A model generated the notes under the pieces. That model was not told the origin of the DNA. It made no database searches and worked only from the letters and a program-made list of their open reading frames with translations. This document shows, piece after piece, positions 7,238 through 14,944 of a stretch of DNA of 43,501 bases. Source of the stretch: Rhizobium sp. J15. GTDB taxonomy: Bacteria > Pseudomonadota > Alphaproteobacteria > Rhizobiales > Rhizobiaceae. Position 1 is the first letter of the stretch; each line of letters opens with the position of its first letter. The stretch spans positions 1 through 43,501 of the forward strand of contig NZ_NWSX01000052.1 of the NCBI RefSeq assembly GCF_002531825.1, given 5' to 3'. Both the position numbers and the translations under genes were made by a program.

Positions 7238-8943
7238 AAAAACTTCTTATCGCAAATCGGGGTGAGGTCGCCGTCCGTATCGCCCGCGCAGCCCGCGACT
7301 ATGGGATAAAATCGGTTGCGATCTACTCGGACGCCGATGTCCGCTCGCTTCATGCCGAAGTCGCCGACGAGGCTTACGGTCTTGGGCCCGGCAGGCCAAG
7401 CGAAACCTATCTCGATATAGACAAGATCCTCGCGATCGCCGTCCGCTCCCGTGCCGACGCAATTCACCCCGGATATGGTTTTCTTTCGGAACGCGCCGAA
7501 TTCGCCAAGGCGGTCATCGATGCCGGCCTTATTTGGGTGGGGCCGAAGCCGGAGGTCATTACCGCTCTGGGCGACAAGGTCGAAGCGCGTCGCATCGCTG
7601 CCAAGGTTGGCGCTCCGCTCGTCAAGGGATCGGACGGGCCGTTGGCATCGGCTGCCGAGGCTGTCGCCTTCGCCAAGAAAGCCGGTTTGCCGCTCGCCAT
7701 CAAGGCGGCATTCGGTGGCGGCGGACGCGGGATGAAGGTGGCTTGGAAGCTGGAAGAGGTTGGCGAACTGTTCGATTCGGCCGTTCGCGAGGCAACAGAG
7801 GCCTTCGGACGCGGCGAGTGCTACGCCGAGCAATTTCTCGACAAGCCGAGGCATGTCGAAGCCCAGATCGTCGCCGACACCCGAGGAAATACGGTCGTGC
7901 TCGGGACGCGCGATTGCTCGCTTCAGCGCAGGAACCAGAAGCTGGTCGAAGAGGCGCCTGCGCCTTTCATCACTGAAGAACAGCGGACTCGGATACATGA
8001 ATCCGCCCGCGCGATCTGCGTGGAGGCCGGTTATACCGGCGCGGGAACGGTAGAATTCCTTCTCGCGCAGAACGGCGTCATTTCGTTCCTGGAAGTCAAC
8101 ACCCGATTGCAGGTGGAACATCCGATCACAGAGGAAACAACCGGTATCGATATCGTTGTCGAACAGCTGCGAATTGCCGACGGGCTTCCCCTCTCGGTCA
8201 CGCAGACGCCGGCGCCGCGTTGCCATGCCTTCGAGTTCCGGATCAACGCCGAAGATGCCGGACGTGGCTTCCTGCCGACACCGGGGCTCATCAGCCTGTT
8301 CAGACCGCCTTCCGGACCGGGCGTGCGGCTGGATGCAGGCGTCGAGACGGGATCGGAAATACCCGGCCTTTACGATTCGATGATGGCGAAGCTGGTCGTT
8401 ACCGGATCCACACGAAACGAAGCGCTTGCGCGCGCGCGACGAGCGCTTTCAGAATTTCGTATTGAAGGCGTCGCTTCGGTCCTGCCGTTCCATCGCGCAG
8501 TGGTCGATGAGCCTGACTTTGTCGCTGATTCGGGGTTCAAGGTCTTTACGAACTGGATCGAGACCAGCTTTCGCGGAATTGAACCAGATGCGCGGGTCGC
8601 CGTCGCCGAGACCGGTGTGATCCGCAGCTTCATGGAAATCGACGGAAAGCGCCACTCGATCGCATTACCCGCCCATCTTTTCGCCGGCGCCGCCGTTCCA
8701 ACAGAGCGGGTCTCCAACGTGACGATCGCTGGAGACGACGCGGTCACCGCACCGATAGCCGGGACGCTCCAGCAATGGCTGGTCGAAAACGGGGTTCAAG
8801 TTGAAAAAGGTGATCCGGTGGCGGTGATCGAGGCGATGAAGATGGAGACACGTATCAACGCACCGAAATCCGGCCAGATTGAAATCGGCGTCGAGAAGGG
8901 CTCCGTGGTGAGCTTTGGTGCAAAGCTCGCGGCAATCCATTGA
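7234..8943 (+). CDS. Biotin carboxylase with fused biotin carboxyl carrier domain
   Basis: The 569-residue protein has a complete biotin carboxylase: N-terminal domain (KKLLIANRGEVAVRIARAA), ATP-grasp with a Gly-rich loop (AAFGGGGRGMK), the catalytic EVNTRLQVEHPITEETTG stretch, and a C-terminal cap. A linker leads to a C-terminal biotinyl domain with EAMKMET (biotinylated Lys about 536). No acyl-CoA carboxyltransferase gene lies next to it. The frame is open from 6895, but ATG 7234 gives the canonical biotin carboxylase N terminus and a 4-bp ATGA overlap with pxpBC. Automatic annotation would call this an acetyl/propionyl-CoA carboxylase alpha subunit. The context instead suggests that carboxyl-biotin is passed to the PxpBC (urea-carboxylase CT-like) protein. 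Confidence 0.92.
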   Translation: MKKLLIANRGEVAVRIARAARDYGIKSVAIYSDADVRSLHAEVADEAYGLGPGRPSETYLDIDKILAIAVRSRADAIHPGYGFLSERAEFAKAVIDAGLIWVGPKPEVITALGDKVEARRIAAKVGAPLVKGSDGPLASAAEAVAFAKKAGLPLAIKAAFGGGGRGMKVAWKLEEVGELFDSAVREATEAFGRGECYAEQFLDKPRHVEAQIVADTRGNTVVLGTRDCSLQRRNQKLVEEAPAPFITEEQRTRIHESARAICVEAGYTGAGTVEFLLAQNGVISFLEVNTRLQVEHPITEETTGIDIVVEQLRIADGLPLSVTQTPAPRCHAFEFRINAEDAGRGFLPTPGLISLFRPPSGPGVRLDAGVETGSEIPGLYDSMMAKLVVTGSTRNEALARARRALSEFRIEGVASVLPFHRAVVDEPDFVADSGFKVFTNWIETSFRGIEPDARVAVAETGVIRSFMEIDGKRHSIALPAHLFAGAAVPTERVSNVTIAGDDAVTAPIAGTLQQWLVENGVQVEKGDPVAVIEAMKMETRINAPKSGQIEIGVEKGSVVSFGAKLAAIH

Positions 8944-8965
8944 TCGCTTATCAGGCAAATCCGTG

Positions 8966-10018
8966 ATGGTGACAGTTTTTGATATTATTGGTCCCGACGC
9001 CAAGCGCGTGCGCCATCCGGAAAAGGCGCATCGGCCGGATACCGAGGTCATGCGCAAGCCGGACTGGATCCGCGTCAAGGCGCCGACCTCCAAGGGCTAT
9101 GCCGAGACGCGGGCGATCGTGAAGGAGCACAAGCTCGTCACCGTCTGCGAGGAGGCCGGCTGCCCGAATATCGGCGAGTGCTGGGACAAGAAGCACGCCA
9201 CCTTCATGATCATGGGCGAGATCTGTACCCGCGCCTGCGCCTTCTGCAATGTCGCCACCGGCAAGCCGAATGCGCTCGATATGGCCGAGCCTCAGAACGT
9301 CGCCAAGGCGGTCAAGGAGATGGGCCTGTCCCACGTCGTCATCACCTCGGTCGACCGCGACGACCTGGAAGATGGCGGCGCCGAACATTTCGAAAAGGTG
9401 ATCTGGGCGATCCGCGCGGCTTCGCCGGCAACGACGATCGAAATCCTGACGCCGGATTTCCTGAAGAAGCCGGGTGCCTTGGAGCGCGTCGTCGCCGCCA
9501 AGCCCGATGTCTTCAATCACAATATGGAAACGGTTCCCGGCAATTACCTCACAGTTCGCCCCGGCGCCCGCTATTTCCATTCCATCCGCCTGCTGCAGCG
9601 GGTGAAGGAGCTCGACCCGACCATGTTCACCAAGTCGGGCATCATGGTCGGCCTCGGCGAGGAACGCAACGAGGTGCTGCAGCTGATGGACGATCTGCGC
9701 ACCGCCGATGTCGACTTCCTGACGATCGGCCAGTACCTGCAGCCGACCCGCAAGCATCACAAGGTCGAAGGCTTCGTCACCCCGGACGAGTTCAAGTCCT
9801 ACGAGACGGTCGCCTACAGCAAGGGCTTCCTGATGGTCGTCTCCAGCCCGCTGACCCGCTCCTCCCACCACGCCGGCGATGATTTTGCCCGGTTGCGGGC
9901 GGCGCGGGAGAAGCGATCGAAGGAAGCAAACGACGATCCGCGTCACGATGATCGGATGCGACCACGTTCTGGTGAGCAGGTCGTCACACATGAAAACCGG
10001 GGGGACGAATGTCACTGA
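8966..10018 (+). CDS. lipA: Lipoyl synthase (probable accessory copy, extended C-terminal tail)
   Basis: A radical SAM enzyme inserting sulfur into octanoyl-lipoyl domains. From ATG 8966 it has the auxiliary-cluster motif CEEAGCPNIGEC (Cys 61, 66, 72), the radical-SAM motif CTRACAFC (Cys 87, 91, 94) and the C-terminal RSSHHAGDDF motif, so the catalytic core is intact. The N terminus MVTVFD is typical of alphaproteobacterial LipA, which is why the longer frame from 8915 was not used. The protein has 350 residues, about 25-30 more than usual. After AAREKR the frame runs on through a charged tail that overlaps glcD by 10 bp. No lipoylated partner is encoded nearby. GC-rich, highly biased codons suggest a copy of the housekeeping gene placed in this operon. 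Confidence 0.93.
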   Translation: MVTVFDIIGPDAKRVRHPEKAHRPDTEVMRKPDWIRVKAPTSKGYAETRAIVKEHKLVTVCEEAGCPNIGECWDKKHATFMIMGEICTRACAFCNVATGKPNALDMAEPQNVAKAVKEMGLSHVVITSVDRDDLEDGGAEHFEKVIWAIRAASPATTIEILTPDFLKKPGALERVVAAKPDVFNHNMETVPGNYLTVRPGARYFHSIRLLQRVKELDPTMFTKSGIMVGLGEERNEVLQLMDDLRTADVDFLTIGQYLQPTRKHHKVEGFVTPDEFKSYETVAYSKGFLMVVSSPLTRSSHHAGDDFARLRAAREKRSKEANDDPRHDDRMRPRSGEQVVTHENRGDECH

Positions 10019-11466
10019 TTGCAATGCCACCGGCGAGTGCCGACATTCTCTCGCGCGCATCTCAGATAGTCGCAAGCCTCAAGGCTGTCCTGCCCCCCGG
10101 CACCGTCATCTGCGATATCGAGGAAACCCGGGCCTATGAGTGCGACGCTCTGACGGCCTATCGGTGCCCGCCGCTCGCCGTGGTTCTTCCTCGAAGCACC
10201 GATGAGGTCGCGCTCGCCATGCGGACCTGTCACGAGCTCGGCGTCCCCGTCATCCCCCGAGGCGCCGGAACATCACTTGCGGGCGGTGCGCTGCCGACGG
10301 CCGATAGTGTCGTGATCAGCACGATACGCCTGCACGACATCCTCGAGATCGACACAGCCAATCGCTACATCCGCGTCCAAACCGGGGTCACGAATCTTGC
10401 GGTTACCGCGGAACTGGAAGCAGGGGGGTTTTTCTACGCGCCCGATCCTTCCTCGCAGCTTGCATGCACGATCGCCGGCAACATAGCGATGAATTCCGGC
10501 GGCGCCCATTGTCTCAAATACGGCGTCACCACCAACAACCTTCTGGGGGTCCGCATTGTGACGGCGGCGGGCGAGATCGCCGAGATCGGTGGAACGACCT
10601 GCGGCACCTTCGGTCTGGATCTTTTGGGACTGATCTGCGGATCGGAGGGGCAGCTGGCAATCGTAACCGAGGCGGTGCTGAAGATCGTGCCAAAGCCGGA
10701 AGGGGCACGACCGATGCTGATCGCCTTTGATAGCGCGGAAGTCGCGGGTGAGTGCGTGGCGCGCATCATTCGCTCCGGCCTGCTGCCGGTCGCGATCGAA
10801 TATATGGACGATCTCTGCCTGCGGGCCGTCGAAGCCTTCGCCAAAGCCGGTTACCCTGTCTGCGCCGCACTCTTGATCGTTGAAGTGGAAGGCTCGGAAG
10901 ATGAGATAAGGAGCCAAACCGAAGCCATTCATTCGATCGCCTCCCAACTCAATCCCGTCGAATTTCGCAGCAGCAGAAATGCCGAGGAATCGCTCGCCAT
11001 CTGGAAGGGCCGGAAGTCGGCATTCGGGGCCATGGGCCGGCTTGGAGACTATCTCTGCCTCGACGGAACCGTTCCCGTATCGCAACTGCCTTACACGCTG
11101 AAACGAATCGGGGAACTTTCAAAGGACTATGGTCTGGAGGTGGCAAACGTCTTCCATGCCGGGGACGGAAACATGCACCCGCTTATCCTATTTGATGCAA
11201 ACACTCCCGGCGAGCTAGAAAAGGCCGAGAGATTTGGCGCCGACATTCTGCGGCTTTGCGTCGATGTCGGCGGATGCCTGAGCGGCGAGCATGGCATTGG
11301 CATCGAGAAGCGCGATCTGATGCCGAAACAATTCACATCCATCGATCTTGCCCTTCAGATGGAGGTCAAGAGCGTCTTCGACCCCGGCTGGTTGCTCAAT
11401 CCGGCAAAGGTTTTTCCGTTGGATGCGAGCAGAACTTTTCGCGAGGCGCGCGCCGATGGTCGCTAA
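10009..11466 (+). CDS. glcD: Glycolate oxidase FAD-binding subunit GlcD
   Basis: The 485-residue FAD-linked oxidase has a PCMH-type FAD domain (VPVIPRGAGTSLAGGALP, then DPSSQLACTIAGNIAMNSGG) and a C-terminal FAD-oxidase domain (HAGDGNMHPLILFD, SGEHGIGIEKRDLM). With GlcE and GlcF it oxidises glycolate to glyoxylate and passes electrons to the respiratory chain. The ATG follows a strong GGGGGGA site inside the lipA tail. GlcD alone could be confused with D-lactate dehydrogenase, but the directly following glcE and glcF make glycolate oxidase the best call. Its product feeds the beta-hydroxyaspartate cycle genes next door. Confidence 0.92.
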   Translation: MSLIAMPPASADILSRASQIVASLKAVLPPGTVICDIEETRAYECDALTAYRCPPLAVVLPRSTDEVALAMRTCHELGVPVIPRGAGTSLAGGALPTADSVVISTIRLHDILEIDTANRYIRVQTGVTNLAVTAELEAGGFFYAPDPSSQLACTIAGNIAMNSGGAHCLKYGVTTNNLLGVRIVTAAGEIAEIGGTTCGTFGLDLLGLICGSEGQLAIVTEAVLKIVPKPEGARPMLIAFDSAEVAGECVARIIRSGLLPVAIEYMDDLCLRAVEAFAKAGYPVCAALLIVEVEGSEDEIRSQTEAIHSIASQLNPVEFRSSRNAEESLAIWKGRKSAFGAMGRLGDYLCLDGTVPVSQLPYTLKRIGELSKDYGLEVANVFHAGDGNMHPLILFDANTPGELEKAERFGADILRLCVDVGGCLSGEHGIGIEKRDLMPKQFTSIDLALQMEVKSVFDPGWLLNPAKVFPLDASRTFREARADGR

Positions 11467-12607
11467 GCCTTGCTTCGAGGATAATTGCCTCGCGCCCACG
11501 TCTGAAGGCGAATTGTCGGAGCTTGTCGCTGAGAGCGCTCGGTCGGGAACGAAGCTTCGCGTCATCGGCGGCGGTACGCGCGTTGAACCGGTGAGCATGG
11601 CGAGCGGGCACGGGGCCGTATCCACGCGACTGATCTCCGGGATTGTCGACTACGAACCTGGCGCGTTGACGCTCGTGGCGCGCGCCGGCACGCCGCTGAA
11701 TCAGATCGAGACCTTGCTGCAAAGCGAAGGTCAGATCCTGGCCTTCGAACCGATGGACCATCGTCATTTGCTTGAAACGACAGGCACGCCCACGATCGGG
11801 GGTGTGGTTGGCGCAAATGTCTGCGGACCGCGCCGATTGCTTGCCGGCGCCTGCCGTGACCATCTGCTCGGTGTTCGTTTCGTCGATGGATCGGGACGCA
11901 TTGTCAAGAACGGTGGACGCGTGATGAAGAACGTCACGGGTCTTGACCTCAGCAAATTGATCTGCGGATCGTTTGGAACCCTGGGAATTGTGACCGAGGC
12001 TTCCATCAAGACAGCGCCCGCTCCGGAAAGAGAGGAAACGCTGGTTTTCAGTGACGTCACGGCTTCTGAGGCAACCTCCATCTTTTCAACGGCGCTCGCA
12101 ACGCCGTTCGAGATTTCCGGCGCTACCTACTTCCAAAGCACGGCAACGCTCCGGATCCAGGGTTTCTCGCAGCAGATTGCCTATCGTCGAGAACGGCTAA
12201 AGGAACTGTTTTGCAGTTATTCCATCGATGTTTTTGATGGGGAGCGAAGCAAGCAGTATTGGATCGGCATCCGCGACGTTCGGCATTTTGTCGCTACCGA
12301 GCACCCCGTCTGGCAGATCCTGGCCCGGCCGACGGATGCGCCCGATGTTGTATCGGCTCTGGAGCGCTTGGGCGGCACTACCTCGCTGGATTGGGGCGGT
12401 GGACTTATCTGGTATAACGGCGAGGCCTCTGCGACCGACGTTCGTCGTGTCTGCGGGCGCAGCCAGGCGAGGGTAGTCCGCGGCACGACCCTCGGCCCCA
12501 AGTCCTTTTTTCCTCTTGAAAACGAATTCGTATCGCGCATCAGCCGGTCGCTGCGTGCGACATTTGACCCTGCCGGGATTTTGAATCCCGATTTGCTGGA
12601 TCGCTGA
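11456..12607 (+). CDS. glcE: Glycolate oxidase FAD-binding subunit GlcE
   Basis: The 383-residue second FAD subunit of the glycolate oxidase complex. It has a shortened FAD-binding fold with KLRVIGGGTRVEP near residue 32, TIGGVVGANVCGPRRLLAGACRD and the RVMKNVTGLDLSKLICGSFGTLG stretch typical of GlcE. ATG 11456 overlaps the glcD stop codon by 11 bp. The frame is open from 11348, but those extra residues lie inside glcD and lack family character. It ends one base before the glcF ATG. Confidence 0.9.
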   Translation: MVAKPCFEDNCLAPTSEGELSELVAESARSGTKLRVIGGGTRVEPVSMASGHGAVSTRLISGIVDYEPGALTLVARAGTPLNQIETLLQSEGQILAFEPMDHRHLLETTGTPTIGGVVGANVCGPRRLLAGACRDHLLGVRFVDGSGRIVKNGGRVMKNVTGLDLSKLICGSFGTLGIVTEASIKTAPAPEREETLVFSDVTASEATSIFSTALATPFEISGATYFQSTATLRIQGFSQQIAYRRERLKELFCSYSIDVFDGERSKQYWIGIRDVRHFVATEHPVWQILARPTDAPDVVSALERLGGTTSLDWGGGLIWYNGEASATDVRRVCGRSQARVVRGTTLGPKSFFPLENEFVSRISRSLRATFDPAGILNPDLLDR

Positions 12608-12608
12608 C

Positions 12609-13934
12609 ATGCAGACAAATTTCGACAAGACTCAACTCGCTGATCCGGCCATCCAAAGATCGAATGAAATCCTTCGTTCTTGCGTCCATTGCGGCTTCTG
12701 CACTGCAACCTGCCCGACCTACAAGGTTCTCGGCGATGAACTCGACAGCCCGCGCGGGCGGATCTATCTCATCAAGGACATGCTGGAAAACAGCCGGGTC
12801 CCGGACGAGAAGACGGTCTCGCATATCGACCGCTGCCTCAGTTGCCTGAGTTGCATGACTACGTGTCCGTCGGGTGTTCACTACATGCATCTGATCGACC
12901 ATGCCCGCGAATATGTCGAAACCCACTATAGGCGGCCAATTGTCGAGCGAGCGCTTCGGTGGATTTTGGCGCAGATATTGCCCTATCCCGGCAGGTTCAG
13001 GCTGGCTCTCCGCTCAGCGAGGCTTCTTCGCCCGATCAAAAGCCTGCTTCCGGACGCTCGGCTGCGAGCCATGCTGGACATGGTGCCGGAGCATGTGCCA
13101 GCGCCGAGCCGGAACGACAGGCCGCAGGTGTTCCGCGCCGCCGGCGAGCGACGAAAGCGGGTGGCACTTCTGACCGGATGTGCGCAGCGCGCGCTGAACA
13201 CGGACATCAATGATGCGACGATCAGGCTTTTGACGCGCCATGGCTGCGAGGTCGTGATCCCGAAGGGTCTCGGTTGCTGCGGCGCGATCACCCATCATAT
13301 GGGAAAGGCAGCACAAAGCCATGCCGCTGCTGCCACCGCGATCAACGCTTTCACCGCGGAAATCGAGAGGGAGGGTCTCGACGCCATCGTCATCAATACG
13401 TCGGGATGCGGAACGACCGTCAAGGATTACGCCCATATGTTCCGCGACGACCCGCTGGCCGGGAGAGCCGCGCGCGTCGCGGCACTGGCCAAGGACATTA
13501 CGGAACTGATGAATGATCTCGGCGGGCTTCGGCAACCGCTCCTGAAAGAGCGGTTGCGCGTCGGCTATCACGCCGCCTGTTCGCTTCAGCACGGCCAGCA
13601 GATCAAATCGCTTCCGAAGGACCTGTTGAAGAGCGCGGGATTCGAGGTTTTCGAGCCGAAGGATGCTCATATCTGTTGCGGATCGGCCGGAACCTATAAT
13701 CTCATGCAGCCAGCGATATCCGCAGAATTGCGAACCCGAAAAGTAAAATCCATCGAGCTTGTCAGGCCGGATGTCATTTGCGCCGGCAACATCGGTTGCA
13801 TGGTCCAGATCGGCTCGGGAACCGACATACCGTTGGTTCATACGATCGAACTGTTGGACTGGGCGACCGGGGGACCACGACCGCGTTCGCTGCCGTCTGC
13901 CGGGCCGCAGGCGCACGAGGGCGGGTCGAGATGA
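12609..13934 (+). CDS. glcF: Glycolate oxidase iron-sulfur subunit GlcF
   Basis: The 441-residue protein has two ferredoxin-like 4Fe-4S motifs, CVHCGFCTATCP (Cys 25, 28, 31, 35) and CLSCLSCMTTCP (Cys 76, 79, 82, 86). Two CCG domains follow, with GLGCCGA and ICCGSAGTYN. It carries electrons from the GlcD/GlcE flavins toward the membrane quinone pool. It is the last gene of the long rightward run that starts at 1211. Its stop codon lies 5 bp from the stop of the convergent IclR gene. Confidence 0.93.
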   Translation: MQTNFDKTQLADPAIQRSNEILRSCVHCGFCTATCPTYKVLGDELDSPRGRIYLIKDMLENSRVPDEKTVSHIDRCLSCLSCMTTCPSGVHYMHLIDHAREYVETHYRRPIVERALRWILAQILPYPGRFRLALRSARLLRPIKSLLPDARLRAMLDMVPEHVPAPSRNDRPQVFRAAGERRKRVALLTGCAQRALNTDINDATIRLLTRHGCEVVIPKGLGCCGAITHHMGKAAQSHAAAATAINAFTAEIEREGLDAIVINTSGCGTTVKDYAHMFRDDPLAGRAARVAALAKDITELMNDLGGLRQPLLKERLRVGYHAACSLQHGQQIKSLPKDLLKSAGFEVFEPKDAHICCGSAGTYNLMQPAISAELRTRKVKSIELVRPDVICAGNIGCMVQIGSGTDIPLVHTIELLDWATGGPRPRSLPSAGPQAHEGGSR

Positions 13935-13939
13935 GGAGC

Positions 13940-14749
13940 TTACGACGCGCCGAGCCGGTTGGAAACGAGCCTGGCTGCCTCGATAACGCGTTGACCTATA
14001 CGTTTTACCTGCCGGTCGGGCATCCGATGCGCAGGCCCCGATACCGAGATCCCCGCGACTGCTTCACCGTGGACGTTCAAAACGGGAGCAGCGACACATC
14101 GCATTCCGGCGGCCTTTTCCTCATCATCGAAGGCATAACCCCGTTGCCGCGTGATCTCCAATTCCTCCCTGAGCTGGTCAACCGTACGCAAGGTATTGGC
14201 CGTGAAGCGTTGGAGCGTCGTGCCTTTGAAAAGGGCGCCGAACCTCTCTTCGTCATAGGTGCTGAGAAGTGCCTTTCCGATCCCGGAAGCGTGCAGGGGC
14301 GAGAGCGTGCCTGGCGGAAAGAAGGCCCGGATCGATTCATGGGTTTCGACTTGGCTCACGAACAAGACCTTTCCATTTTTCTCTATTCCAAGATTGGACG
14401 TCTCGCCCGTCTCCAGCATCAGCTCGCGCATGACGGGACGGCTTCGTTCGATCACGTTCGTCCGTCTCAGGAACGCCGCGCCGAGGCGATAGGCTTCCGG
14501 GCCGATATGGAAAATCTGACCGTCCGGGCTCATCTCGACATAGTCCCGGCGTTCAAGGGTTGCCAGAACGCGGTGCATGGTCGCTGCGGACTGGCCCAAA
14601 TGTTTCGCAAGCTCGGACAGCGTCATTCCCTCCGGCGACGCAAGCGCTTCCAGGACGTCCAAGGCGCGATCGAGCGACTGGACAACATTCTGCGTCTGGG
14701 GATCGTTAAACCCTTTCGGCCGCCCCCGGCGACGTACCGGCACAGTCAT
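13940..14749 (-). CDS. bhcR: IclR-family regulator of the beta-hydroxyaspartate cycle (BhcR-like)
   Basis: The 269-residue protein has an N-terminal winged HTH (about residues 15-75: VVQSLDRALDVLEALASPEGMTLSELAKHLGQSAATMHRVLATLERR) and a C-terminal IclR effector domain. ATG 14749 follows AAGGAG. The upstream frame to 14845 would add 32 unrelated residues from AT-rich promoter DNA. It is divergent from bhcABCD, as in the described Paracoccus denitrificans cluster, where BhcR responds to glyoxylate. A palindrome at 14862-14882 between the two genes is a likely binding site. It contacts the end of glcF, so readthrough in either direction could cause antisense interference. Confidence 0.85.
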   Translation of the reverse strand: MTVPVRRRGRPKGFNDPQTQNVVQSLDRALDVLEALASPEGMTLSELAKHLGQSAATMHRVLATLERRDYVEMSPDGQIFHIGPEAYRLGAAFLRRTNVIERSRPVMRELMLETGETSNLGIEKNGKVLFVSQVETHESIRAFFPPGTLSPLHASGIGKALLSTYDEERFGALFKGTTLQRFTANTLRTVDQLREELEITRQRGYAFDDEEKAAGMRCVAAPVLNVHGEAVAGISVSGPAHRMPDRQVKRIGQRVIEAARLVSNRLGAS

Positions 14750-14861
14750 CGGCTTCTCCTTACAGAAACAAATTTGGATATGAGATGCACTGAAAAACAC
14801 CATCATACAATGAAAAAATATAAGTATCTGATTTATATCACACATACGTATTTTTTGCTAA

Positions 14862-14891
14862 TTTTGAAAAATGTTTTCAAAAAAATATACT
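14862..14891 (+). promoter_or_regulatory. bhcA promoter with overlapping IclR-type operator
   Basis: Arms TTTTGAAAA and TTTTCAAAA, 3 bp apart, form a perfect 21-bp inverted repeat at 14862-14882. Its 15-bp core TGAAAAATGTTTTCA has the 5-5-5 layout of IclR-family KdgR boxes (TGAAA-N5-TTTCA). A -35-like TTGAAA (14864-14869) lies inside it, and TATACT (14886-14891) follows after a 16-bp spacer as a -10. The overlap predicts repression by occlusion of the -35 region. The region is strikingly AT-rich compared with its surroundings. Confidence 0.65.
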
Positions 14892-14944
14892 GCGGATCGA
14901 GGTCGTGCTACTCATAGGTTATCGACAGCAGGAAGCTTGGAAAA

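Noticed and set aside
7234..8943. Acetyl- or propionyl-CoA carboxylase alpha subunit as the specific function
   Set aside because: No acyl-CoA carboxyltransferase is nearby and the gene is translationally coupled to PxpBC, so only the domain-level call is kept.
8951..10075. 374-codon minus-strand frame over lipA
   Set aside because: It mirrors lipA; the composition (runs of Gly, Asp, Val, Leu) comes from the GC-rich third positions of the sense gene. No ribosome site or family motif was seen.
13778..14917. 379-codon plus-strand frame running from glcF through the IclR gene
   Set aside because: It starts inside glcF and reads the antisense of a convincing IclR protein.
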